A DNA stretch of 64,000 bases from contig CAMRHE010000507.1 of NCBI GenBank assembly GCA_947044405.1, positions 248,001-312,000 of the forward strand. The letters run 5' to 3'. Positions 1-13,066 of this stretch are shown one piece after another. Position numbers and translations under genes: made by a program. A model generated the notes under the pieces. The model was not told where the DNA came from. It saw only the letters and a program-made list of their open reading frames with translations, and did not search any database. The DNA is from Leptodactylus fallax. Its lineage: Eukaryota > Chordata > Amphibia > Anura > Leptodactylidae. Position 1 is the first letter of the stretch, and the number at the start of each line of letters is the position of its first letter.

Positions 1-104
1 TTGGCATACAAAGTGAGACATGTAATTTTTGAAAAATGAGCCCGTATCCTTAAGGTGCTTTTGGGCTGCGTCCCCAAGGGGTTAATAAATAGGTTATATA
101 ACAG

Positions 105-542
105 TGGACCCAGCACTGAACCCTAGGGTACATCACTTATGAAAGAGGACAAAGCACTGAACCCTGGGGTACATCACTTATTACAGAGGACCTAACACTG
201 ATCCCTGGGGTACACCACTTATAACAGGGGACCCAGCACTGACCCCTGGGGTACACCACTTATAACAGGGGACCCAGCACTGACCCCTGGGGTACATCAC
301 TTATAACAGGGGACCCAGCACTAACCCCTGGGGTACACCATATGTAACAGAAGACCCAGCACTGACTCCTGGGGTACACCATATGTAACATAAGACCCAG
401 CACTGACTCCTGGGGTACACCAAATATAACAGAGGACCCAGCACTCACCCCTGGGGTACACCACTTATAACAGGGGACCCAACAGTGAACTCTGGGATAC
501 ACCACATATAACAGAGGACCCAGAAATGATCCCTGGGGTACA
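105..542. repeat. 41-bp minisatellite, unit 1
   Basis: Eleven copies at exactly 41-bp spacing, counted from the gggtac core at ~127 to ~537. Consensus features are gacccagcac, tgacccctggggtacacc and acttataacag. On the minus strand the unit translates in one frame to ISGVPQGSVLGPLL, the conserved reverse-transcriptase block of many CR1/L2/RTE-type LINEs. Because 41 is not a multiple of three, successive copies rotate through three frames, producing an 81-codon open frame (260-505) that is not a gene. Confidence 0.93.
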
Positions 543-544
543 CC

Positions 545-1050
545 ACTTCTCTTCAGACCACAGAGTATAATAAGCAGAGGCCCCGGGCAGGTGATAAAAC
601 ACTACAAACAATGTTACTCACCTCTCCTTGGCTCCTTTGGCCTCCAGAGATGATGTCAGGGATTGCTCAGGCCTGTGTTTGCACCTCACTGGTCATGTAG
701 GTCAAGTGGCGTTATGACACTATGATGCCGTGCATCATTACGCTACTGATTGATTAGGCTAACGCCATCTCTAGAAGACGGAAGAACACAGAGAGTAGTG
801 CCGGAGCCCAAGAGAGGTGAATTACATTGTTTGGTATGTTTATCCACCTCCGCTAATCATACCATGGGGTCTGAAGGGACCCCGAGTATACTAGTAGTTT
901 GTGGGTGGTGAATCCAAAATTGTTAGAAAATCCCGATGTATGTGGGATGTATGTGGGCCACTATGGGACAATATACTGTATGGGGGCCTCTATGGGGAAT
1001 TATACTGCATGAGGGCAGTATACTGTGTGAAGGGGCCACCATGTAACATT
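545..1050. repeat. Imperfect hairpin and 31-mer relic in unit 1, shared with hAT elements
   Basis: The left arm (~556-632: agagtataataagcagagg, then gttactcacctctcc) is roughly the inverse complement of the right arm (~803-892: aagagaggtgaattac, then ggggtctgaagggacccc). About 170 bp of dyad-rich sequence separates them. Degenerate copies of the 31-bp ccactatggggcattatact theme follow (~955-1040). The same arrangement lies inside the elements at 27297, 36106 and 58468, so the unit probably contains a decayed relic of that hAT-associated module. It recurs at the same offset in units 2-8. Confidence 0.7.
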
Positions 1051-1920
1051 ACGCGACCTATATTCATCTGATGACACCTGAATATAAGCAATAAATATGT
1101 CATCTCTGTACATAGCTTTATATGTGAGCTCAGGAAAGAAGGTTATTTGATTTTTTTTTTTTTTTTTTCTGTCTTATTTTTTCCCTCCCTCCTTCTAAAG
1201 GGATTGGATTCTATGGGATCTGATTGCCAATACAAAATACTGAAATATGAATGTATTGCTGTATATTATACAACTATTCTCTACTAATACATGATGCCTC
1301 TAAGCAGAATAAAATTGATATGTGCTATTGACAGGCCGGGGAGTCTTCAGTAGGTTCCCGGATGTCAAAGGAGCTGATCAGGCCCCCTCCCCCAATAACG
1401 GCCCATCATGTCTCAATCCAATTGACCAAGGCATTTACAGAGTTAAATGCTCATAGTCAGATTGTCCCTGGTTGTTGGCATGTGACTCTGGATCTCCGCT
1501 GTGCCTTACAAAATATTCTGCTAAGTTTCCATGTGTCCTATGTTTTTAGTTTTGTCCCATTCTTAGTAATATGGTGCATGAAATGACAAATCTCAGGATG
1601 GACTGCGACCCCCAAACCCTTGATGGCCAAGTCCGTCACTGCCTGTGTATTTTCTTCACAATGTTCTTCATTGAATTACATTCCCAGAAACTTCTATAAA
1701 ATAGTGTTAATTTTCAGAGTTCTACAAAGTTTCCTGAAAATGACGAATATTTCAAGAAGTTGCAGAGAAAAAATTGACATCTAAAAAGACTGGGTGTCAT
1801 TTGGTTGTGATTGCTCTGTTCTGGCTGCAAGCAAGTGCCTCCAATACACAAGTGCCAGTTTACTTGTTTTCAGGGTTTATTTTTTTTGTCTTTTTTTTTC
1901 CTAGGGGTTTTTTTTTTTTA

Positions 1921-2109
1921 TGTGGACTGGTGCAGGCTCCTCATAGAATTCAGGGGTCTCTGAGATCCCCCAGATACACAATACTGATGGCGAGCATAGG
2001 GCAAACACCAGACCCACACAGTGCAGACCAGAACTCACAAACTCAAGAGATCCCACAGTCTAAGCCTCCCAGAGAAGCTAGGATTACAGGTACACGCCAC
2101 TGACCCGGC
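1921..2109 (-). pseudogene. 7SL (SRP) RNA retropseudogene, 3'-truncated, unit 1
   Basis: Read on the minus strand from 2109, the sequence starts gccggg, then gtggcgtgtacctgtaatcc and gggaggctta. This matches the 5' Alu domain of vertebrate 7SL RNA. It continues into S-domain-like sequence (gagttctgg, ggtgtttgccctatgctcgc, catcagtat), which Alu SINEs lack. Similarity ends after ~189 nt, and an interrupted A-rich tail (T-runs at 1883-1920 on the plus strand) follows. A 3' truncation plus an A-tail indicates a retrotransposed SRP RNA copy, later carried along by tandem duplication. SRP RNA normally scaffolds the cytosolic signal recognition particle; this copy is probably inactive. Confidence 0.8.
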
Positions 2110-3110
2110 AGAAGAAGGAAAGAGGATCTCTACACATAGGAGACATCACTGTCCTGGAAATCCTAACGTATAGACACAGGAGCCTCTCTGAGTCATGTGT
2201 CACATATATATCTTACACAAATATTCTGACAGAGTGCCCTGGAGTAATGTACATGCATTATTAATGGCAATATTATAGGGTCAGGGGCTTCCCTAGACTT
2301 ATAGGACTAAAAATCTGAAGATATGACCAATGACAACATTTACAACATAAGCTCGAGATTTCTGCTGTTATATATAGTTGAGAATTAACCCTTTTTACAG
2401 ACAACTCCCATTAGTCCCTTCCATGCTATCCCCACTATCCTGCTTACTCTCACGTTCTCTGGAGCCATCCAGTTCCTATAACACCTGGGATCCTTGTGAA
2501 GGAGCCCAAGCCTGTCATTATAGTAATTATGGAGAACCCTGGGAAGCCTTAATACTTATATAAGGATTTCCACACAGACCGCAATACAGTTGAATTGCAG
2601 TCTATGTCACAAACAAAAAAAGAAGTAATAATAAAAAAAAAAATAGTTTTTAAAAATATTTTTCAAAATTTATAAAACTAAAATAAAATAAAATCTCTCC
2701 ATTCCCCAAGATCAAAAATAAAAATAGACACATATAGTCATGACCATATTAGACATCCTCACATCTGAAAATGTCTGAACTATAAACATGTAAAATATTT
2801 CTCTCTGAAAAAAATTAAAATACACGATTCACCTTTTATTTTGTTGCCATTTCTCCTCGCCAAAAAAATGGAATAAAAAGTGATTGAAGCCTCAGAAATT
2901 CCCCATATCGGTAAGAGGGGTACAGGGCGGCACTCGACTAATACAACTCAAGACGGGTGCACATTCACTAAGGGAACTGACCAAACTCCCATCATTGTAT
3001 ACTCAGAAAAAAGTTTTGATTTCTTTAAAAATTTCAATTTTCACTTTGTATATTAATTTTTGGGAAGCACTCTTGAGCTGAAAATGATAATATCCTTTGA
3101 GAAATTCCTT

Positions 3111-3965
3111 GTGGGCTGTAGTTTCTAAAATGGGATCACTTATGAGGGGTTTCCATTGTATTGGTACTCTAGGGGCTCTGCAAATATGACACGGCACCTG
3201 AAAACTATTCCAGCAAAATCTGCCCTCCAAAAGTCAAATGGCGCTCTTTCCATCATGAGCCCCGCCATGTATTCATACAGGAGTTTACGGCCACATATGG
3301 GGCATTTCTATGTTCAGGAGAAATTGTTTACCAAACTTCATGTGTTTTTTCTTCTTTAACTGCTTGTAAACATGAAAAATTTTGGGCTAAATCAATAGTT
3401 TTTTGGAAAAAAAAAGTCATTTTTCATTTTCATGTCCTAATGTTAACAAAATTTATGAAACAGCTGTAGAGTCAAAATGCTCCCTATACCCCTTGATATG
3501 TTGAGTGAGGGGTGTAGCTTCCAAAATGGGGTGACATTTGGAGGGTTTTCATGGTATTGGTACTCTAGGGGCTCTGCAAATGAGACATGGCACCTGAAAA
3601 CTATTCCAGCAAAATCTCCTTACCTTCCGTGCACTGCCATGTGCCTAAACATCAGCTTACACCCACATGTGAGGTATTTCTGGGCTCGGGAGAAATTGCA
3701 TAACAAATTGTGAGCTGTATTTTCACCTTTAACCCTTTGTGAATGTGTTAATTTTAGGGTTAAATGAATGTATTATTGAAAAAACTATGAAATGTCTAAA
3801 TTTCACCTCCATATTGTTTTAATTGCCATGAAAAGCGTAAAGGGTTAAGAAACTTCCCAAATGCTGTCTTGAATTATAAGATGGGTGCAGTTTTGAAAAT
3901 GGGGTAATTTATAGGGGTTTCTAATATATAGGTCTTTATAATCCCTTTCAAAAGTGAACCCCAAA
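3111..3965. repeat. Three diverged copies of one ~380-bp module, unit 1
   Basis: Three segments start alike: near 3113 (ctgtagtttctaaaatggg), 3509 (gtgtagcttccaaaatgggg) and 3885 (gtgcagttttgaaaatgggg). Modules A and B then share gtattggtactctagggg, ctctgcaaat, cacctgaaaactattccagc and, further on, gagaaattg. Module C keeps only the first ~80 bp in recognisable form. This is an old internal direct triplication that predates the 4.3 kb array, since every full unit has it. It looks like dispersed amphibian or fish repeat sequence, but I cannot name the family. Confidence 0.75.
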
Positions 3966-4425
3966 AAATTAGTTTGGGAAATTTTGTTGTAAATCTGAAA
4001 AATCGCTGCTACGCTTGTCAACTTTATAATGTCCAAAATAATTGAAAGGGCGATTAAAAGATGATCCAATATAAAGTAGAGATATGGTAGATAATATGTA
4101 TTCATGTATTTGGGTGGTATGACTATCTCTCTGATAAGCAGAGCATTTCACATTTTGAAAATTTAGATTTTTTTTTTTTTCCAAATTTCCAGCAATTTCC
4201 TATTTTTTTTAATAAATAAATACATTGATATTGATCAATGTTTAGCACTAACATGAAGTACAATGTGTCACGAAAAAACAATCTGAAAATCACTTGTGTA
4301 AGTTAAAGAATCTCAAAACTATTGGCATACAAAGTGAGACATGTAATTTTTGAAAAATGAGCCCGTATCCTTAAGGTGCTTTTGGGCTGCGTCCCCAAGG
4401 GGTTAATAAATAGGTTATATAACAG

Positions 4426-4863
4426 TGGACCCAGCACTGAACCCTAGGGTACATCACTTATGAAAGAGGACAAAGCACTGAACCCTGGGGTACATCACTT
4501 ATTACAGAGGACCTAACACTGATCCCTGGGGTACACCACTTATAACAGGGGACCCAGCACTGACCCCTGGGGTACACCACTTATAACAGGGGACCCAGCA
4601 CTGACCCCTGGGGTACATCACTTATAACAGGGGACCCAGCACTAACCCCTGGGGTACACCATATGTAACAGAAGACCCAGCACTGACTCCTGGGGTACAC
4701 CATATGTAACATAAGACCCAGCACTGACTCCTGGGGTACACCAAATATAACAGAGGACCCAGCACTCACCCCTGGGGTACACCACTTATAACAGGGGACC
4801 CAACAGTGAACTCTGGGATACACCACATATAACAGAGGACCCAGAAATGATCCCTGGGGTACA
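4426..4863. repeat. 41-bp minisatellite, unit 2
   Basis: Same eleven-copy block in the same order of variant copies as unit 1, so the block was copied with the 4.3 kb unit and not expanded independently. Confidence 0.92.
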
Positions 4864-6240
4864 CCACTTCTCTTCAGACCACAGAGTATAATAAGCAGAG
4901 GCCCCGGGCAGGTGATAAAACACTACAAACAATGTTACTCACCTCTCCTTGGCTCCTTTGGCCTCCAGAGATGATGTCAGGGATTGCTCAGGCCTGTGTT
5001 TGCACCTCACTGGTCATGTAGGTCAAGTGGCGTTATGACACTATGATGCCGTGCATCATTACGCTACTGATTGATTAGGCTAACGCCATCTCTAGAAGAC
5101 GGAAGAACACAGAGAGTAGTGCCGGAGCCCAAGAGAGGTGAATTACATTGTTTGGTATGTTTATCCACCTCCGCTAATCATACCATGGGGTCTGAAGGGA
5201 CCCCGAGTATACTAGTAGTTTGTGGGTGGTGAATCCAAAATTGTTAGAAAATCCCGATGTATGTGGGATGTATGTGGGCCACTATGGGACAATATACTGT
5301 ATGGGGGCCTCTATGGGGAATTATACTGCATGAGGGCAGTATACTGTGTGAAGGGGCCACCATGTAACATTACGCGACCTATATTCATCTGATGACACCT
5401 GAATATAAGCAATAAATATGTCATCTCTGTACATAGCTTTATATGTGAGCTCAGGAAAGAAGGTTATTTGATTTTTTTTTTTTTTTTCTGTCTTATTTTT
5501 TCCCTCCCTCCTTCTAAAGGGATTGGATTCTATGGGATCTGATTGCCAATACAAAATACTGAAATATGAATGTATTGCTGTATATTATACAACTATTCTC
5601 TACTAATACATGATGCCTCTAAGCAGAATAAAATTGATATGTGCTATTGACAGGCCGGGGAGTCTTCAGTAGGTTCCCGGATGTCAAAGGAGCTGATCAG
5701 GCCCCCTCCCCCAATAACGGCCCATCATGTCTCAATCCAATTGACCAAGGCATTTACAGAGTTAAATGCTCATAGTCAGATTGTCCCTGGTTGTTGGCAT
5801 GTGACTCTGGATCTCCGCTGTGCCTTACAAAATATTCTGCTAAGTTTCCATGTGTCCTATGTTTTTAGTTTTGTCCCATTCTTAGTAATATGGTGCATGA
5901 AATGACAAATCTCAGGATGGACTGCGACCCCCAAACCCTTGATGGCCAAGTCCGTCACTGCCTGTGTATTTTCTTCACAATGTTCTTCATTGAATTACAT
6001 TCCCAGAAACTTCTATAAAATAGTGTTAATTTTCAGAGTTCTACAAAGTTTCCTGAAAATGACGAATATTTCAAGAAGTTGCAGAGAAAAAATTGACATC
6101 TAAAAAGACTGGGTGTCATTTGGTTGTGATTGCTCTGTTCTGGCTGCAAGCAAGTGCCTCCAATACACAAGTGCCAGTTTACTTGTTTTCAGGGTTTATT
6201 TTTTTTGTCTTTTTTTTTCCTAGGGGTTTTTTTTTTTTTA

Positions 6241-6429
6241 TGTGGACTGGTGCAGGCTCCTCATAGAATTCAGGGGTCTCTGAGATCCCCCAGATACACA
6301 ATACTGATGGCGAGCATAGGGCAAACACCAGACCCACACAGTGCAGACCAGAACTCACAAACTCAAGAGATCCCACAGTCTAAGCCTCCCAGAGAAGCTA
6401 GGATTACAGGTACACGCCACTGACCCGGC
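6241..6429 (-). pseudogene. 7SL RNA retropseudogene, unit 2
   Basis: Copy of the unit-1 7SL relic in the same position and orientation, with a one-base-longer A-tail run. I noticed no difference in the RNA-derived part. Confidence 0.8.
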
Positions 6430-8744
6430 AGAAGAAAGAAAGAGGATCTCTACACATAGGAGACATCACTGTCCTGGAAATCCTAACGTATAGACACAGG
6501 AGCCTCTCTGAGTCATGTGTCACATATATATCTTACACAAATATTCTGACAGAGTGCCCTGGAGTAATGTACATGCATTATTAATGGCAATATTATAGGG
6601 TCAGGGGCTTCCCTAGACTTATAGGACTAAAAATCTGAAGATATGACCAATGACAACATTTACAACATAAGCTCGAGATTTCTGCTGTTATATATAGTTG
6701 AGAATTAACCCTTTTTACAGACAACTCCCATTAGTCCCTTCCATGCTATCCCCACTATCCTGCTTACTCTCACGTTCTCTGGAGCCATCCAGTTCCTATA
6801 ACACCTGGGATCCTTGTGAAGGAGCCCAAGCCTGTCATTATAGTAATTATGGAGAACCCTGGGAAGCCTTAATACTTATATAAGGATTTCCACACAGACC
6901 GCAATACAGTTGAATTGCAGTCTATGTCACAAACAAAAAAAGAAGTAATAATAAAAAAAAAAATAGTTTTTAAAAATATTTTTCAAAATTTATAAAACTA
7001 AAATAAAATAAAATCTCTCCATTCCCCAAGATCAAAAATAAAAATAGACACATATAGTCATGACCATATTAGACATCCTCACATCTGAAAATGTCTGAAC
7101 TATAAACATGTAAAATATTTCTCTCTGAAAAAAATTAAAATACACGATTCACCTTTTATTTTGTTGCCATTTCTCCTCGCCAAAAAAATGGAATAAAAAG
7201 TGATTGAAGCCTCAGAAATTCCCCATATCGGTAAGAGGGGTACAGGGCGGCACTCGACTAATACAACTCAAGACGGGTGCACATTCACTAAGGGAACTGA
7301 CCAAACTCCCATCATTGTATACTCAGAAAAAAGTTTTGATTTCTTTAAAAATTTCAATTTTCACTTTGTATATTAATTTTTGGGAAGCACTCTTGAGCTG
7401 AAAATGATAATATCCTTTGAGAAATTCCTTGTGGGCTGTAGTTTCTAAAATGGGATCACTTATGAGGGGTTTCCATTGTATTGGTACTCTAGGGGCTCTG
7501 CAAATATGACACGGCACCTGAAAACTATTCCAGCAAAATCTGCCCTCCAAAAGTCAAATGGCGCTCTTTCCATCATGAGCCCCGCCATGTATTCATACAG
7601 GAGTTTACGGCCACATATGGGGCATTTCTATGTTCAGGAGAAATTGTTTACCAAACTTCATGTGTTTTTTCTTCTTTAACTGCTTGTAAACATGAAAAAT
7701 TTTGGGCTAAATCAATAGTTTTTTGGAAAAAAAAGTCATTTTTCATTTTCATGTCCTAATGTTAACAAAATTTATGAAACAGCTGTAGAGTCAAAATGCT
7801 CCCTATACCCCTTGATATGTTGAGTGAGGGGTGTAGCTTCCAAAATGGGGTGACATTTGGAGGGTTTTCATGGTATTGGTACTCTAGGGGCTCTGCAAAT
7901 GAGACATGGCACCTGAAAACTATTCCAGCAAAATCTCCTTACCTTCCGTGCACTGCCATGTGCCTAAACATCAGCTTACACCCACATGTGAGGTATTTCT
8001 GGGCTCGGGAGAAATTGCATAACAAATTGTGAGCTGTATTTTCACCTTTAACCCTTTGTGAATGTGTTAATTTTAGGGTTAAATGAATGTATTATTGAAA
8101 AAACTATGAAATGTCTAAATTTCACCTCCATATTGTTTTAATTGCCATGAAAAGCGTAAAGGGTTAAGAAACTTCCCAAATGCTGTCTTGAATTATAAGA
8201 TGGGTGCAGTTTTGAAAATGGGGTAATTTATAGGGGTTTCTAATATATAGGTCTTTATAATCCCTTTCAAAAGTGAACCCCAAAAAATTAGTTTGGGAAA
8301 TTTTGTTGTAAATCTGAAAAATCGCTGCTACGCTTGTCAACTTTATAATGTCCAAAATAATTGAAAGGGCGATTAAAAGATGATCCAATATAAAGTAGAG
8401 ATATGGTAGATAATATGTATTCATGTATTTGGGTGGTATGACTATCTCTCTGATAAGCAGAGCATTTCACATTTTGAAAATTTAGATTTTTTTTTTTTTC
8501 CAAATTTCCAGCAATTTCCTATTTTTTTTAATAAATAAATACATTGATATTGATCAATGTTTAGCACTAACATGAAGTACAATGTGTCACAAAAAAACAA
8601 TCTGAAAATCACTTGTGTAAGTTAAAGAATCTCAAAACTATTGGCATACAAAGTGAGACATGTAATTTTTGAAAAATGAGCCCGTATCCTTAAGGTGCTT
8701 TTGGGCTGCGTCCCCAAGGGGTTAATAAATAGGTTATATAACAG

Positions 8745-9182
8745 TGGACCCAGCACTGAACCCTAGGGTACATCACTTATGAAAGAGGACAAAGCACTGA
8801 ACCCTGGGGTACATCACTTATTACAGAGGACCTAACACTGATCCCTGGGGTACACCACTTATAACAGGGGACCCAGCACTGACCCCTGGGGTACACCACT
8901 TATAACAGGGGACCCAGCACTGACCCCTGGGGTACATCACTTATAACAGGGGACCCAGCACTAACCCCTGGGGTACACCATATGTAACAGAAGACCCAGC
9001 ACTGACTCCTGGGGTACACCATATGTAACATAAGACCCAGCACTGACTCCTGGGGTACACCAAATATAACAGAGGACCCAGCACTCACCCCTGGGGTACA
9101 CCACTTATAACAGGGGACCCAACAGTGAACTCTGGGATACACCACATATAACAGAGGACCCAGAAATGATCCCTGGGGTACA
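8745..9182. repeat. 41-bp minisatellite, unit 3
   Basis: Same eleven-copy order of variants as unit 1. Confidence 0.92.
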
Positions 9183-10561
9183 CCACTTCTCTTCAGACCA
9201 CAGAGTATAATAAGCAGAGGCCCCGGGCAGGTGATAAAACACTACAAACAATGTTACTCACCTCTCCTTGGCTCCTTTGGCCTCCAGAGATGATGTCAGG
9301 GATTGCTCAGGCCTGTGTTTGCACCTCACTGGTCATGTAGGTCAAGTGGCGTTATGACACTATGATGCCGTGCATCATTACGCTACTGATTGATTAGGCT
9401 AACGCCATCTCTAGAAGACGGAAGAACACAGAGAGTAGTGCCGGAGCCCAAGAGAGGTGAATTACATTGTTTGGTATGTTTATCCACCTCCGCTAATCAT
9501 ACCATGGGGTCTGAAGGGACCCCGAGTATACTAGTAGTTTGTGGGTGGTGAATACAAAATTGTTAGAAAATCCCGATGTATGTGGGATGTATGTGGGCCA
9601 CTATGGGACAATATACTGTATGGGGGCCTCTATGGGGAATTATACTGCATGAGGGCAGTATACTGTGTGAAGGGGCCACCATGTAACATTACGCGACCTA
9701 TATTCATCTGATGACACCTGAATATAAGCAATAAATATGTCATCTCTGTACATAGCTTTATATGTGAGCTCAGGAAAGAAGGTTATTTGATTTTTTTTTT
9801 TTTTTTTCTGTCTTATTTTTTTCCCTCCCTCCTTCTAAAGGGATTGGATTCTATGGGATCTGATTGCCAATACAAAATACTGAAATATGAATGTATTGCT
9901 GTATATTATACAACTATTCTCTACTAATACATGATGCCTCTAAGCAGAATAAAATTGATATGTGCTATTGACAGGCCGGGGAGTCTTCAGTAGGTTCCCG
10001 GATGTCAAAGGAGCTGATCAGGCCCCCTCCCCCAATAACGGCCCATCATGTCTCAATCCAATTGACCAAGGCATTTACAGAGTTAAATGCTCATAGTCAG
10101 ATTGTCCCTGGTTGTTGGCATGTGACTCTGGATCTCCGCTGTGCCTTACAAAATATTCTGCTAAGTTTCCATGTGTCCTATGTTTTTAGTTTTGTCCCAT
10201 TCTTAGTAATATGGTGCATGAAATGACAAATCTCAGGATGGACTGCGACCCCCAAACCCTTGATGGCCAAGTCCGTCACTGCCTGTGTATTTTCTTCACA
10301 ATGTTCTTCATTGAATTACATTCCCAGAAACTTCTATAAAATAGTGTTAATTTTCAGAGTTCTACAAAGTTTCCTGAAAATGACGAATATTTCAAGAAGT
10401 TGCAGAGAAAAAATTGACATCTAAAAAGACTGGGTGTCATTTGGTTGTGATTGCTCTGTTCTGGCTGCAAGCAAGTGCCTCCAATACACAAGTGCCAGTT
10501 TACTCGTTTTCAGGGTTTATTTTTTTTGTCTTTTTTTTTCCTAGGGGTTTTTTTTTTTTTA

Positions 10562-10750
10562 TGTGGACTGGTGCAGGCTCCTCATAGAATTCAGGGGTCT
10601 CTGAGATCCCCCAGATACACAATACTGATGGCGAGCATAGGGCAAACACCAGACCCACACAGTGCAGACCAGAACTCACAAACTCAAGAGATCCCACAGT
10701 CTAAGCCTCCCAGAGAAGCTAGGATTACAGGTACACGCCACTGACCCGGC
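10562..10750 (-). pseudogene. 7SL RNA retropseudogene, unit 3
   Basis: Copy of the unit-1 7SL relic with the RNA-derived part unchanged. The A-tail block is slightly longer, and one substitution near 10504 lies just beyond it. Confidence 0.8.
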
Positions 10751-13066
10751 AGAAGAAGGAAAGAGGATCTCTACACATAGGAGACATCACTGTCCTGGAA
10801 ATCCTAACGTATAGACACAGGAGCCTCTCTGAGTCATGTGTCACATATATATCTTACACAAATATTCTGACAGAGTGCCCTGGAGTAATGTACATGCATT
10901 ATTAATGGCAATATTATAGGGTCAGGGGCCTCCCTAGACTTATAGGACTAAAAATCTGAAGATATGACCAATGACAACATTTACAACATAAGCTCGAGAT
11001 TTCTGCTGTTATATATAGTTGAGAATTAACCCTTTTTACAGACAACTCCCATTAGTCCCTTCCATGCCATCCCCACTATCCTGCTTACTCTCACGTTCTC
11101 TGGAGCCATCCAGTTCCTATAACACCTGGGATCCTTGTGAAGGAGCCCAAGCCTGTCATTATAGTAATTATGGAGAACCCTGGGAAGCCTTAATACTTAT
11201 ATAAGGATTTCCACACAGACCGCAATACAGTTGAATTGCAGTCTATGTCACAAACAAAAAAAGAAGTAATAATAAAAAAAAAAATAGTTTTTAAAAATAT
11301 TTTTCAAAATTTATAAAACTAAAATAAAATAAAATCTCTCCATTCCCCAAGATCAAAAATAAAAATAGACACATATAGTCATGACCATATTAGACATCCT
11401 CACATCTGAAAATGTCTGAACTATAAACATGTAAAATATTTCTCTCTGAAAAAAATTAAAATACACGATTCACCTTTTATTTTGTTGCCATTTCGCCTCG
11501 CCAAAAAAATGGAATAAAAAGTGATTGAAGCCTCAGAAATTCCCCATATCGGTAAGAGGGGTACAGGGCGGCACTCGACTAATACAACTCAAGACGGGTG
11601 CACATTCACTAAGGGAACTGACCAAACTCCCATCATTGTATACTCAGAAAAAAGTTTTGATTTCTTTAAAAATTTCAATTTTCACTTTGTATATTAATTT
11701 TTGGGAAGCACTCTTGAGCTGAAAATGATAATATCCTTTGAGAAATTCCTTGTGGGCTGTAGTTTCTAAAATGGGATCACTTATGAGGGGTTTCCATTGT
11801 ATTGGTACTCTAGGGGCTCTGCAAATATGACACGGCACCTGAAAACTATTCCAGCAAAATCTGCCCTCCAAAAGTCAAATGGCGCTCTTTCCATCATGAG
11901 CCCCGCCATGTATTCATACAGGAGTTTACGGCCACATATGGGGCATTTCTATGTTCAGGAGAAATTGTTTACCAAACTTCATGTGTTTTTTCTTCTTTAA
12001 CTGCTTGTAAACATGAAAAATTTTGGGCTAAATCAATAGTTTTTTGGAAAAAAAAGTCATTTTTCATTTTCATGTCCTAATGTTAACAAAATTTATGAAA
12101 CAGCTGTAGAGTCAAAATGCTCCCTATACCCCTTGATATGTTGAGTGAGGGGTGTAGCTTCCAAAATGGGGTGACATTTGGAGGGTTTTCATGGTATTGG
12201 TACTCTAGGGGCTCTGCAAATGAGACATGGCACCTGAAAACTATTCCAGCAAAATCTCCTTACCTTCCGTGCACTGCCATGTGCCTAAACATCAGCTTAC
12301 ACCCACATGTGAGGTATTTCTGGGCTCGGGAGAAATTGCATAACAAATTGTGAGCTGTATTTTCACCTTTAACCCTTTGTGAATGTGTTAATTTTAGGGT
12401 TAAATGAATGTATTATTGAAAAAACTATGAAATGTCTAAATTTCACCTCCATATTGTTTTAATTGCCATGAAAAGCGTAAAGGGTTAAGAAACTTCCCAA
12501 ATGCTGTCTTGAATTATAAGATGGGTGCAGTTTTGAAAATGGGGTAATTTATAGGGGTTTCTAATATATAGGTCTTTATAATCCCTTTCAAAAGTGAACC
12601 CCAAAAAATTAGTTTGGGAAATTTTGTTGTAAATCTGAAAAATCGCTGCTACGCTTGTCAACTTTATAATGTCCAAAATAATTGAAAGGGCGATTAAAAG
12701 ATGATCCAATATAAAGTAGAGATATGGTAGATAATATGTATTCATGTATTTGGGTGGTATGACTATCTCTCTGATAAGCAGAGCATTTCACATTTTGAAA
12801 ATTTAGATTTTTTTTTTTTTTCCAAATTTCCAGCAATTTCCTATTTTTTTTAATAAATAAATACATTGATATTGATCAATGTTTAGCACTAACATGAAGT
12901 ACAATGTGTCACGAAAAAACAATCTGAAAATCACTTGTGTAAGTTAAAGAATCTCAAAACTATTGGCATACAAAGTGAGACATGTAATTTTTGAAAAATG
13001 AGCCCGTATCCTTAAGGTGCTTTTGGGCTGCGTCCCCAAGGGGTTAATAAATAGGTTATATAACAG

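Larger units (their letters stand above)
1..4321. repeat. Array unit 1 (reference copy)
   Basis: Reference unit. In order: a short AT-rich lead; an 11-copy 41-bp minisatellite (~105-542); an imperfect hairpin module (~545-1050); a T-tract near 1150-1170; unassigned sequence with no gene (1180-1880); a minus-strand 7SL RNA retropseudogene with its A-rich tail (1883-2109); unassigned sequence (2110-2580); an A-rich stretch (2610-2700); and a 3' part with three diverged copies of one module (~3110-3960) ending in T-rich runs near 4170. I see no credible coding sequence. Confidence 0.95.
4322..8640. repeat. Array unit 2
   Basis: Near-identical to unit 1. Differences seen include the T-tract length near 5472, one substitution near 6436, and one A fewer in the run near 7728. 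It shares with units 1 and 3 the older variant in the stretch corresponding to unit position ~1320 (atatgtg rather than atctgtg). Confidence 0.95.
8641..12962. repeat. Array unit 3
   Basis: Near-identical to units 1-2 with private substitutions near 9553, 10504, 10930 and 11069. It carries the tttcgcctcg variant that units 4-7 share and units 1-2 lack, so it is intermediate between the left and right groups of copies. Confidence 0.95.

Noticed and set aside
260..505. 81-codon minus-strand frame present in all units
   Set aside because: It consists of two 41-residue rounds of a 41-bp minisatellite read through three frames. The RT-like motif is real but reflects the repeat's origin, not a gene.
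1921..2109. Human Alu contamination, suggested by aggattacagg-type sequence
   Set aside because: The copy contains 7SL S-domain-like sequence absent from Alu, has many differences from Alu, and sits at the same place in seven tandem units.
6179..6376. 65-codon minus-strand frame repeated in units 2-6
   Set aside because: It lies wholly within the 7SL retropseudogene and its A-tail (ends in Lys-rich translation).
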